Below, one piece after another: positions 9,442 through 18,477 of a stretch of DNA of 64,000 nucleotides. Numbering within the stretch: position 1 is the stretch's first letter; every line of letters begins with the position of its first letter. The notes under the pieces were generated by a model, which did no database searches, was not told where the DNA came from, and saw only the letters and a program-made list of their open reading frames with translations. Made by a program: the position numbers and the translations under genes. This stretch comes from Seminavis robusta (taxonomy: Eukaryota; Bacillariophyta; Bacillariophyceae; Naviculales; Naviculaceae), in contig CAICTM010000142.1 of assembly GCA_903772945.1 (NCBI GenBank), forward strand, positions 43,646-107,645, written 5' to 3'.

Positions 9442-11787
9442 ATGGCCAAGTCTCAAAACCCGGTGGAATCTCACCGCCGCAAACAACGGTCAAAGGAAGT
9501 CAAGAAGCTCAAGGAGCAGAGGATCAAGGAACGAGATGATCGTGTCAAGAAGAGCAAGACGGTGGGAGAAGTCAAGAAGGAAATAAAAGACTTTGAATTT
9601 CGCCACAAGCATCAACTGAACCAACACGACATCAAGTCCAAACTGGATCGGCTGAAAAAGGAACTCAAATTGGTACAAGAGTATGAGGCACAAAAAGCAA
9701 AAGAGCCATCACCGGCCGATGCCAAGCGATATGCCGCCAATCAAAAATTTGTCAAGCTGGATCGACCGGAAATGTCTGTCTATTACGATCCGCAATACAA
9801 TCCTTACGGGGCTCCTCCACCGGGCAAGCCCATGTTGTTTCATCGCTATGGAGGGGGTGTCACCATGAATATTCAAGAAGCCATTGTTCCAGGAGAGCAA
9901 TTGCCTCTGCATTTACAACAACAGCAACAACAACAAGCCAGGAATAATATTCCACCACCACCACCACAGCACAACAATCCACCATTATTATCCAACCAAA
10001 ATCGAGATAATAATAATCATGCCCAACAACAGCAATATGCACAAGCACCACCAGACCAAAAAATAGAACCTGATCAATCCACTCAAGAAAAGATCCCCCC
10101 ACCCCCTCCTCCACCACCACCAAGTGATAAACCACCACCACCTCCACCACCACCACCCAAGGAAGAACCACCACCGCCCCCGGTTCGTAAAGAAGACATT
10201 CCCGATTTGCCCGCCCCTTCTGAATCGGTGCAACGGACCCGTAAAATTCGCCGGAAAAAAGGAGCGAACCCGATAAATGCCGATATTTGGGCATCGAATG
10301 AAGAAGTACATTACGAACGGGAAATTCATCAAGTCGATTTGGAAGACGTCGGAAAATCACTACTACAGCAAGAACAAGAAGAAGAAGAAGAAAAGGACGA
10401 ATGGCATTACCGGGACACTTCAGGAAATCAACAGGGACCCTTTAGCACGGAACACATGAAGGCGTGGCATGGAATGGGGTATTTCCCACCCCACACGCCC
10501 GTCAAGAAAACGGGGAAACATGCCGATTTTGTGCCGGTGGGAACTCTGGGGGCCAATGTCTTTGTCTTGAAAATCAAGAACAACCATAACAACAAAAAGA
10601 AGAAACCCAAAAAGAAAAAGAATCAAAAGGGGCAAGAACAAAAAGAAAAGGAGGAATCGGCCGTGCAGGCCAGAATTGCCGCTCTCAAGAAACAACAGTC
10701 CGCACCACCTGCCGATAGTAGTATACCAAAGACGGAGGAAGTAGCAGAAGCAGTGGAGGAAGTAGTACAAGCTGACCAAGTAGAGGAAGACTCGGTACAG
10801 GCTCGAATAGCCGCTCTACGGCAGGCTCGAATCCAGGACGAAAAACCGCAGGGAGACGACACCCAACAACAACAACAACAACAACCAGCTGCAGATCAGG
10901 AAGAAGAACCGCCAGGCGAATCGGTCCAAGAGCGGATTGCTGCATTGCGGGGTGACAGAGAAATGGAAGCGGTAAATGACCGGACAGAAGAAGGGAATGC
11001 ATCCGTTCAAGACCGCATTGCGGCCCTGCGAGGAGAAAAGCTAGAAACGACAGAAGAGCAGTCGGTGCAAGATCGTATCAATGCATTGAAACAATCCTCT
11101 GCTCCATCGGTGGAGGAAGCGACAGCTGTGGATGGCCCGGTGGAGGCCCCTGCCAATCAGGAGCAAGTCGGCGAACCTCCTGCTCCATATCCCGTGGACG
11201 AAGAAGGAGTTGCCCCGTATCCAGTAGACGAAGGCGCCGCATACCCACAGGACGCCATGGCAGCATATCCTGTCGACGAATCGAATGGTGATGCCGTTGC
11301 TCCCTATCCTGTCGATGAATCGTATGGTGATGCCGTTGCCCCTTATCCCGTGGATGAACCGAACGATGATGCCGTTGCCCCCTATCCCGTGGATGAAGCG
11401 AATGATGATGCCGTTGCCCCTTATCCCATGGACGAAGCGAATGACAATGCCGTTGCCCCTTATCCTGCGGGCGACGACGATTATGCTGTAGCACCGTACC
11501 CAACCACGGACGAGTACCCAGCCTATCCAACAGGAGACGATGACCAACCTGCCTACCCCGTCACGGACGACTACCCAGTGACGGACGATTATCCTGCTGC
11601 GGATGACGCCTACCCTGTCACGGACGCATATCCAGTAGACGACAATGATGCAACACCAGCCTATCCCGTCGAGACTAATACGGCTGATGGCAGCGAAGAA
11701 CCCGCAAAGAAAAAGCTCAAGGTTGACAAGGCGGTGGTCTCCTTGCTGCCCTCGCATTTGCAAAAGCGCCGCAAGGGCAAGAAATGA
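9442..11787 (+). CDS. WBP11-like splicing protein with GYF domain
   Basis: Single-exon protein of 781 residues. Residues 1-80 match the basic WBP11 N-terminal domain (KSQNPVESHRRKQRSKEVKK, LDRLKKELKLVQEYEAQK). Poly-Pro tracts occupy about 215-250. Residues 318-372 form a GYF domain with the full core GPFSTEHMKAWHGMGYF and a DEWHYRD lead. Then come a Lys block, five copies of a SVQxRIAALR unit (about 410-550), about sixteen APYPVDE-type repeats (about 580-750), and a basic tail with LLPSHLQKRRKGKK. WBP11/Npw38BP is a nuclear splicing factor that binds WW domains through proline motifs; GYF domains bind proline-rich splicing proteins. A nuclear role in splicing is inferred. The fusion and the repeats are unusual. 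Confidence 0.82.
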   Translation: MAKSQNPVESHRRKQRSKEVKKLKEQRIKERDDRVKKSKTVGEVKKEIKDFEFRHKHQLNQHDIKSKLDRLKKELKLVQEYEAQKAKEPSPADAKRYAANQKFVKLDRPEMSVYYDPQYNPYGAPPPGKPMLFHRYGGGVTMNIQEAIVPGEQLPLHLQQQQQQQARNNIPPPPPQHNNPPLLSNQNRDNNNHAQQQQYAQAPPDQKIEPDQSTQEKIPPPPPPPPPSDKPPPPPPPPPKEEPPPPPVRKEDIPDLPAPSESVQRTRKIRRKKGANPINADIWASNEEVHYEREIHQVDLEDVGKSLLQQEQEEEEEKDEWHYRDTSGNQQGPFSTEHMKAWHGMGYFPPHTPVKKTGKHADFVPVGTLGANVFVLKIKNNHNNKKKKPKKKKNQKGQEQKEKEESAVQARIAALKKQQSAPPADSSIPKTEEVAEAVEEVVQADQVEEDSVQARIAALRQARIQDEKPQGDDTQQQQQQQPAADQEEEPPGESVQERIAALRGDREMEAVNDRTEEGNASVQDRIAALRGEKLETTEEQSVQDRINALKQSSAPSVEEATAVDGPVEAPANQEQVGEPPAPYPVDEEGVAPYPVDEGAAYPQDAMAAYPVDESNGDAVAPYPVDESYGDAVAPYPVDEPNDDAVAPYPVDEANDDAVAPYPMDEANDNAVAPYPAGDDDYAVAPYPTTDEYPAYPTGDDDQPAYPVTDDYPVTDDYPAADDAYPVTDAYPVDDNDATPAYPVETNTADGSEEPAKKKLKVDKAVVSLLPSHLQKRRKGKK

Positions 11788-12141
11788 ATTAATTTTATGA
11801 ACTGCAGGTGACCGGGTATGCTCTGTACGACTTGTTGCCTACCCCATTGGCAAGGCGATAACTACTGCGGCTAATGTGGAGCCAAGAAGAACTGGGTGTA
11901 GAGTAAAACTAACAATTCGAAGCCTATCTTACAAACACTGTAACCTTGGTCAATAAATCAGTCTTAAACCTGTTAACATAATAATAGCAAGATACCTTTT
12001 GACAGACCACCACAGAAAGGAGAAGAAAATTTACGGCTCTTCTCCTGCTAGTGGCCAAAGGTTTCCAGAGCAAACATCAAGACTGATCAGTTGCAATGAT
12101 ACCCAACCTCTCACTGGCAGCTGATTGCTTGATTAGTTTCA
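11788..12141. other. Intergenic between convergent genes
   Basis: No gene seen. It contains a possible polyadenylation word (AATAAA-like, caataaatca near 11953) for the WBP11-like gene. Confidence 0.35.
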
Positions 12142-13080
12142 TCAAAGCACTCGTAGGGATAGCATGAGACTGCTACCCAGAATCATTATTTGCAACACAC
12201 TGGACCATCGTACGACATTGCTGCTGGATGATTCTGCAGGGGTATCGTTCCCATCGGCTGCTGTCCATCCCTCGTCTACGGAGCAACACTTTCCATGAAC
12301 ATCTTCCATTATTTCACATACAGTTTCATTGGTGGAGAATCGAGCAATTTGGTGGATATCAGCACACGTGAGGTCATTCTCCACGACCACGTACTCATTG
12401 ACAAAGTAACCGTCGGGACACAGCGAACAAGTTTCGGGTGGTGTGGTGCCAGGACATTCGCAATAGGACGCCAAATCCACTGGGATATCGGATTTGAGCT
12501 CCTGACATTGTTTGGGTGTGGAAACGAGGAATTCCGTGGCAATATCTCCGCAGTACAGATTCCTATCAAACGGGAGGCCTTTGTCGGGTTTGGGAGGAAA
12601 TGCACCAGTGGGACAGAGGGTGCAGGTAGGAACGACTTTGGGACAATCACACCAAAAGGCGTACTTGGCCTGTAGCAGAGAGCATGATTGGTCGCCATCC
12701 ACTTTAGGAACATTTAGAATGTCAGCGCAGGTAACTCCTGGCACATCCGGAAGCTCTCGATCCAGGTTAACATCGACGGAGCCATTGGGACACAGATCGC
12801 ACGTTTCCGTGACATGATCAGGAACTTCACATCCGCAAAAGGCCACTCCAGCAACTCGATTGAGATGACAGATCTCTGAATCTTTCGAATCCAGCATGGC
12901 GTCGTACTCCCAATCGGAACAGTTCATTGCACCAATCACCTTGGCACCGGCCTCTTCACTCAAGGGAATGTCGCAAGGGGTGCAGTTCATATACTGTGCA
13001 TGAGAGACCCCCACCATGCAGATGGATACGATCCAAGCAAAGGTAGTACTACTAGTAGTAGATCTGCGGACTGTCATCAT
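12142..13080 (-). CDS. Secreted Cys-rich repeat protein, probably GPI-anchored
   Basis: Read from ATG at 13080 (a longer frame would need a TTG start), giving 312 residues. Residues 1-31 form a signal peptide ending SHAQ. The mature part has four modules of about 65 residues: CxxC, then a single Cys near T/LTCADI, another Cys, then a closing CxC. Examples of openers are NCTPC, ETCDLC, PTCTLC and ETCSLC. A final hydrophobic stretch (VLQIMILGSSLMLSLRVL) preceded by a Ser-rich linker suggests a GPI signal or a C-terminal membrane anchor. It is a paralogue of the gene at 62244-63047. The family is known to me only as hypothetical diatom proteins; a cell-surface role is inferred. Confidence 0.72.
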   Translation of the reverse strand: MMTVRRSTTSSTTFAWIVSICMVGVSHAQYMNCTPCDIPLSEEAGAKVIGAMNCSDWEYDAMLDSKDSEICHLNRVAGVAFCGCEVPDHVTETCDLCPNGSVDVNLDRELPDVPGVTCADILNVPKVDGDQSCSLLQAKYAFWCDCPKVVPTCTLCPTGAFPPKPDKGLPFDRNLYCGDIATEFLVSTPKQCQELKSDIPVDLASYCECPGTTPPETCSLCPDGYFVNEYVVVENDLTCADIHQIARFSTNETVCEIMEDVHGKCCSVDEGWTAADGNDTPAESSSSNVVRWSSVLQIMILGSSLMLSLRVL

Positions 13081-14085
13081 GGTTGCTTGCTTGTCTTTCT
13101 CTGCGATCGGATTGGAAAATGAAAGAATTGTGAGGCGACCATGAAGAGTGATTGAGTTTTGAATTTGAATGGTGTCACAGCGTAACGTCTGTTCTAAAGA
13201 GGGGAACAAAAATCTACCAACCGTTAAAATCCGAACTCGTCGCAATCCACCCCCAGAAAGACCAAAGGGACCTTCCTTGGTACCTGTGTCTAGCTAGTAC
13301 TCTAGTAGGCTGTCCAGGCTCCTGCTTTGACCAACTTGATCTGCTTGTGTGAACTAGATAGATCTAGGAAGAGCATCTCTCGTTTTCATGTACTGTACCT
13401 CTAGAGATAGCTACCGGTAGCTAGCAAGAGAGGAGGGAAGGTTGAAAGGAAAGATCAAATTGCCTCTATTTTAGATCTGTTGTGTCAAGCCCAATGAAAG
13501 AAAGTTCATAGGTGTGATTTCAAGCTTTTGTCACCTGGTATGTTCTTGCATCCCAAGCCCTTTCCTACTCCATTGGGTGAGGACACCACAATGCCCAACC
13601 TCTGGCAGATAACTACCCCCTCGCTCATTCATCTTCTAACCGAATGAACGAACCTTTCCAAATGGCTTGGTAGCAAACTACATATATATTATAGCCACAG
13701 CTTGGATTCAGGATGACAAAGTCAAAGAGCAAAGGCACTGGAGGGTGGATAGTTAGTTGTTGAGGCAAGAAACGGCTGCCCCCAAATTGTGACGATCAGA
13801 AGCTGCTCCTGCGTTCAATACCACGAAGCAAACGATCGTTGGAACGATCTAACTGTTTTTGAATCCTACTCAAGATCTCTTCCATTCACTTTTCAAGGGT
13901 GCTTCGTCCCTTCTCCATCATCGTCCACGCTGCAGCAACCAAAGCAAGTTGGGTAGCATCCTTTGTCCTTGTCTCCAGTTAGTTGTTGCTTGTTCACTGA
14001 AACCATCAATCGACGCACCGCTGCTGTGACTTGAGTATCCTTACCATTGTAACTATCATACCGGTATCATATTATAGCTAGCAAG
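13081..14085. other. Divergent intergenic region
   Basis: About 1 kb with no supported gene, between divergent genes. TACCGGTA occurs at 13412-13419 (inside GATAGCTACCGGTAGCTAGC) and at 14059-14066, 20 bp before the RING gene start. Confidence 0.45.
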
Positions 14086-14958
14086 ATGACAAAGACGCTT
14101 GAATTGCCGTATCTGGTGTGCTGCTCGTGCCAAACTGAATTCACGAAAGAGAATTATCCGCTCATGTCGAAATCGTGTGCTCATTCCATGTGTGTGCAGT
14201 GCATCCAAAAGCGAGATAGCAACAACAACAATGACAACAAACCAGCATCGTTCTGTGCGTGTCCTGTTTGCCAAGCACCCAAAGCCTTTCACTTGCAGCA
14301 TTGCCATCCCAATTTGTTGGCCATTGCAGCATTGGACGTCATGGAGCAGTGTGTACACATTCTGAAGGAGCAATCCAAGGAAATTCAGAAGCTCGAACAA
14401 ACGCAAAGTTCTTCGGCAAAGCGAGGCTTGATTCCTGCCAAAAAGCGGGTCTCGTTGTGCCTCGACAATACTGAGAACAGTCCAACTAACAACAATGCTG
14501 GTAGTTCAAAAGAGGCAGCAGCGGCCAATGCGGCGGAAACCAGCTCGCCTCTGGAAGCACCGCAACAACAAAAACAAGGCAAGAAGAAGAAGACAGCCAA
14601 AACCAACCAAAAGAAGAGCAAGTCTGTCGTGACGGATTTGACCGATTTAACCTCCCCGGAAAACAAAGTCGAACAACAGAAGCTAATCAAGCCGATAGAA
14701 CCTGGCAAGGAACGCCTCGTGTGGATCAAGTTTGACGGCAATGACCAATTAGCATTTCTGCTGGCTGTGAAAGACGACAAGGCCAATATTCGCTGGGATG
14801 GATACAAGTACGAACAATGGATCGATGCGGATCGTATTCGAGAATTAGATGACCTGTCGGGATCGGGTACTCGGTCCAGACGCAAACGAGGGCAGCAACA
14901 GACGGAGCATGAATCCAAGCAGCTCAACCAAAAGCGCCGCACGACAAAGGGCCAGTAA
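14086..14958 (+). CDS. RING-type zinc finger protein with Tudor-like C-terminus
   Basis: Single-exon protein of 290 residues. Residues 9-66 hold a RING-like finger: CCSC, then SKSCAHSMCVQCIQ with the central C-x-H and C-x2-C, and a late CPVC. An Asn/Asp-rich insert sits between the Zn sites. Residues 100-205 are a low-complexity basic linker. Residues 208-258 read as a small beta barrel of Tudor/chromo-barrel type: LVWIKFDGNDQLAFLLAVKD, then ANIRWDGYKYEQWIDADRI. The tail is rich in Arg/Lys. RING fingers usually give E3 ubiquitin ligase activity, and the barrel could read a methylated histone or bind RNA; both are inferred. The gene is downstream of a TACCGGTA palindrome. Confidence 0.65.
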   Translation: MTKTLELPYLVCCSCQTEFTKENYPLMSKSCAHSMCVQCIQKRDSNNNNDNKPASFCACPVCQAPKAFHLQHCHPNLLAIAALDVMEQCVHILKEQSKEIQKLEQTQSSSAKRGLIPAKKRVSLCLDNTENSPTNNNAGSSKEAAAANAAETSSPLEAPQQQKQGKKKKTAKTNQKKSKSVVTDLTDLTSPENKVEQQKLIKPIEPGKERLVWIKFDGNDQLAFLLAVKDDKANIRWDGYKYEQWIDADRIRELDDLSGSGTRSRRKRGQQQTEHESKQLNQKRRTTKGQ

Positions 14959-15823
14959 GAGAATGGATGCAGGTTGACAAACAGTCTTTCGTCGTCAAGT
15001 GTCGTGCAGAATGTGCATCTTGGGTAGCAAAATGGAATCGAATTGCTCTCAAGATGCTGCAAGTATTCATGTTCAGGTTCCTATTTCACCCATGTTCTCA
15101 TATAATAAAGTTTCGTAGTAGATGATCATTCATATTCGTCAACCTAGACCTAGCTATATTTTTTGTTTCATGCCCCAGAGGTTCCAGTACTTGGCACGCT
15201 GATAGGATACCGGTAGGAAGAACGAACAAGGCCAAAGATGGATGGATGAACCAGCCTCAAGTATCCATCGAAGCGAACACAATGTGTTGCTAGCTAGTCT
15301 ATTAGTATTCTCTCTCAGATCTTGCACCGTTGAAAGTCCCCAGAAAACTCAGGGATGCCAAAAGGTGCGGCTCTACATAGCTAGATTGACTGTGCTGTGA
15401 TCTACGGTATTGAGTTTTGTTCTGAAAGAGTCTTCTATTGATCTCATTAGACTGATAGGCTGCTGCTTGTCGACTCTCCGTTAGTTATCTTTTGTAGAGT
15501 ACAGCAATTTTCTCTGCGCTCGTAGCCATTTCAAATGCGGAATCATCCGCTCCTCCAAAATAATACTCCAAATCCAGCTTCTATATGATTCTTACTATCC
15601 ATTCTCTTCCGCTTCCATTCCTGATTGAGCTGCTGCGCACGCACACAGTGAGTGACCACACACGAACAAAAACAAACTTCGTGCGAGGCCCTTGGCGTCC
15701 AGCATTTGCAATCCGTGTTCTCCAGTTTTTTTCTCCATTCTTCATCTTCTTCATTGTTCTCATGTACTATTGATTCATTGCAGTAGTGTTTGTATATGTA
15801 CCATATGCATGTCTGTCATGTGT
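14959..15823. other. Intergenic between convergent genes
   Basis: No supported gene in 865 bp. An AATAAA-type word (tataataaag near 15105) is a plausible polyadenylation signal for the RING gene. TACCGGTA lies at 15208-15215. Confidence 0.4.
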
Positions 15824-17632
15824 TTACCTGCCGCCGCGTCCACCTCGACCACCCATTCCACCACCACCGCGGTCTCCTCTGCCGCCACCATCACGACGTC
15901 GGTGGCCTCCTCCTCCTCTTCTGCCATCACCACCACCACCGCCATATCGATTGGATCCGCCATTGTTGTGACTTGGCGACCCACTGCGGTAGTTTCCGCC
16001 TCCTCCTCCACGACGTTGCTGCGCTTCTCGGCGAGCTCGTTGCTCCGCCGTCTTTTGATCCACCTCCAGGATCCTTCCCATCAAACGAATGGGTTCTTCT
16101 TTGTGTTGACTGACAGCTTTCATGACAGGATTAATGGAGTCGTAGTCCACAAACGCAATGCCACGATGAGCTGCCACAGTAATGCCCACCACCCGAGATT
16201 TGGTTTGTCCCGCAAAGGGTTCAAAGACTCCCAAAACATCGGATTCTTTGGTGTTGTCGGGTAGGTTCTTAATAACAAGAGTGCAGTCAGGATCGCGTTT
16301 GGGTGGTCGCATGTTGTTGCCCATCTTGTGGTTGTTGTTGCTGCTGCTGTTGTTGTTATTATTATTGGCATTGTTGTTGTTGTTGGAGTTGCTGCTATTG
16401 GTGTTGTTGTTGCCTCCCGCATTACTGTTGGAGTTGCTGCTATCTTTCTTGTTGTCATTGCTGCCCGGTGTCGGTGGTTTTTCCATGGGTACGGGAGGTT
16501 TGGGTGGAGGTTTGACAGCTGTAGGCGGAGGGGCTGTCTTGACGGCAGCAGAAGCCGCCGGCGCCCCGGCCACCAAGCTGGCCCATGATCCAGGTGGAGG
16601 CTTTGGGGCAGGCGATGGAGGTGGAACAGGAGATTTGCGCCCAGCATCTGCGACTGTGGCAATCTCTTTGATTTTTTTGTTGCCCTTCCTATTGGAGGGT
16701 TGCTGTTCTTTTTCAGACTCTTCCTTCTTTGCAGCTTTGTTGTTCTCCTTCTTGGGTTTGTCAGCTTTTGCCGGCTTGGGTGGTGGGGTTGGCAGTTCCT
16801 CCTTGGTCTCTTCCACGCCTCCACCAGGCGCCTCCTCCTCCACTTCCTCGACAGGCGGAACAGGAGAAGCAGCCTCCACCACGGGTTTCTTTTCTTCTTC
16901 CACTACCTTAGGTTCTTCTACAACTACTTCTGGAGGGGCTGGTGTTTGTTGTGGTGTTGGTTGCTCAGGAACAGCAGGGGGTGCTGGCTGCTCAGGAGGA
17001 ACTGGTTCAGGAGCTGGTTCGCTAACGACTGGGGGAGCAGCTACAGGTACAGGTTCCGTGGCGACGACTGGAGGCGGAGCCTCAGCAACAACAGGAGGAG
17101 GAACGACTTCTGCCGTGTCCTTGAGGAAGCGTAGAATATCGTTGTGGACGTACCAGCTCTTTTTGGTTCCTGCCGTACGAGGCAACAGAAAGAAGGTATG
17201 AACAAAACTCTTCCAGATGGGATCATCCACAGCAGCATCCTCGTCTTCCGTGGCAATGGGAGTGTAAGCGACCTTTCCAGTGACAACCAAGAGAGCTCCA
17301 CCATTGACACTTTGCTGAGCATCAATGGCACCGTGTCCCAGTTCTAGGCGAAAGGCAAAATCTGGCATTGAAAATCGATCCTTCAGTTTCTCCGGATTGC
17401 TTTTGTAGTCCGTTTCGTAGGGCACAGATTCCGTCGGTTCCGTGCCTAAGCCGTCCGTCATGAGAGACGTTGGTTCGTACAGAGGACAAATCTTCTTTGG
17501 GTCGTCCAGCATTCCACCATAGTATTGCCGTACAAAGCGAATGCCAAAGGCAGTTACGCCCTGAGGACCTGACGACTGCTGGCCATCAGGAGGAGGGCTC
17601 CGATTCCCTCGAGGCGTCGAAGCACCACTCAT
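15824..17632 (-). CDS. G3BP-like NTF2-RRM-RGG RNA-binding protein
   Basis: Single-exon protein of 602 residues with the G3BP domain order. Residues 23-145 form an NTF2-like domain (FGIRFVRQYYGGMLDDP, DAQQSVNGGALLVVTGKV, FVHTFFLLP, WYVHNDILRFL). Residues about 150-420 are a Pro/Glu-rich then Asn-rich disordered region. Residues about 425-505 are an RRM with RNP2 LVIKNLP and RNP1-like GIAFVDY. The end is a Gly-Arg-rich RGG tail. In animals and plants such proteins bind mRNA and nucleate stress granules through the NTF2 dimer and RGG region; that role is inferred here. The tail and Asn tract are encoded by simple triplet repeats, which explains the long shadow frames on the other strand. Confidence 0.88.
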   Translation of the reverse strand: MSGASTPRGNRSPPPDGQQSSGPQGVTAFGIRFVRQYYGGMLDDPKKICPLYEPTSLMTDGLGTEPTESVPYETDYKSNPEKLKDRFSMPDFAFRLELGHGAIDAQQSVNGGALLVVTGKVAYTPIATEDEDAAVDDPIWKSFVHTFFLLPRTAGTKKSWYVHNDILRFLKDTAEVVPPPVVAEAPPPVVATEPVPVAAPPVVSEPAPEPVPPEQPAPPAVPEQPTPQQTPAPPEVVVEEPKVVEEEKKPVVEAASPVPPVEEVEEEAPGGGVEETKEELPTPPPKPAKADKPKKENNKAAKKEESEKEQQPSNRKGNKKIKEIATVADAGRKSPVPPPSPAPKPPPGSWASLVAGAPAASAAVKTAPPPTAVKPPPKPPVPMEKPPTPGSNDNKKDSSNSNSNAGGNNNTNSSNSNNNNNANNNNNNSSSNNNHKMGNNMRPPKRDPDCTLVIKNLPDNTKESDVLGVFEPFAGQTKSRVVGITVAAHRGIAFVDYDSINPVMKAVSQHKEEPIRLMGRILEVDQKTAEQRARREAQQRRGGGGGNYRSGSPSHNNGGSNRYGGGGGDGRRGGGGHRRRDGGGRGDRGGGGMGGRGGRGGR

Positions 17633-18477
17633 CCTACGCTACTGTCTGTTTGTCTGTCTAACTTGAGAACAATCAATCGATCGATCGATCGATGGAATTG
17701 TTTTGGTTCAATTGCCAGCAATGCCACTTCTTTCTTTCTTCAACCAACCAGCCCACACGCCGAGAAGAGAAGGTTGTCTCTTGTTGCTGTCAGCAATAAT
17801 AGCCTATCTGACAGACACAAACAAGGACAACCACCCTACTACAACAACAACAAAAAGATAACTGTCCGCTTGACAGATCAATCTTGTTGATGTGGATGAT
17901 ACGGCATGTAGCTATCTAGTAGTACTACCGGTAGCAAGAGTGGAACCTAACGTTACTCTGCTGATTTCAATGCCCTTTTTCAATCTCGTGTCCTTGCCAA
18001 GGATATCATTCATTCGATCGTCGTGTGCCGCAACGAACCCAAGGAAAAAGACCAACGCCGACCGCGCCACAGCGCACACCTCAAGCGAAGCCATACATTG
18101 TCAGGTTATGAGCCGTATTTAGGCTCCAGGCTGGATCTACATAGCAACAGTCGAAACCTATGAAATCTATTTAGCTACCTCTGGCTAGACGTTGTACGGT
18201 AGGTATCTCTGTGCTCCATCATCGGGTTGCTGTCGTCTACATGTATTTGGCATCGACATCTCCTCACGGCGCCCTAGTAGCAGATTTTGAAATCCTGAAG
18301 AGCAGCAAAGCAACCGTCACCACCTCATGATTGATCCACACTAGGCAGCTTGTACCCGGTAGCTTGCGCCGAAATGACTCCTAATCACGTGGTTCCATTG
18401 CTTAGAATAGTAGCCCAATTCAATATTCTTAGTTACAGGCATGTAGGTCACTCACTACACTATGAAAGGCTACTATC
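17633..18477. other. Intergenic, promoter side of the G3BP-like gene
   Basis: No supported gene in 845 bp. It holds an ATCG microsatellite at about 17675-17693, close to the G3BP-like start, and TACCGGTA at 17926-17933. Confidence 0.4.

Noticed and set aside
11041-11763. 240-residue minus-strand frame with RGNGI repeats
   Set aside because: Mirror of the APYPVDE repeats of the WBP11-like protein.
16182-17201. 339-residue plus-strand frame opposite the G3BP-like gene
   Set aside because: It is a low-complexity Leu/Gly/Ser shadow of the triplet-repeat regions; the minus strand carries clear NTF2 and RRM domains.
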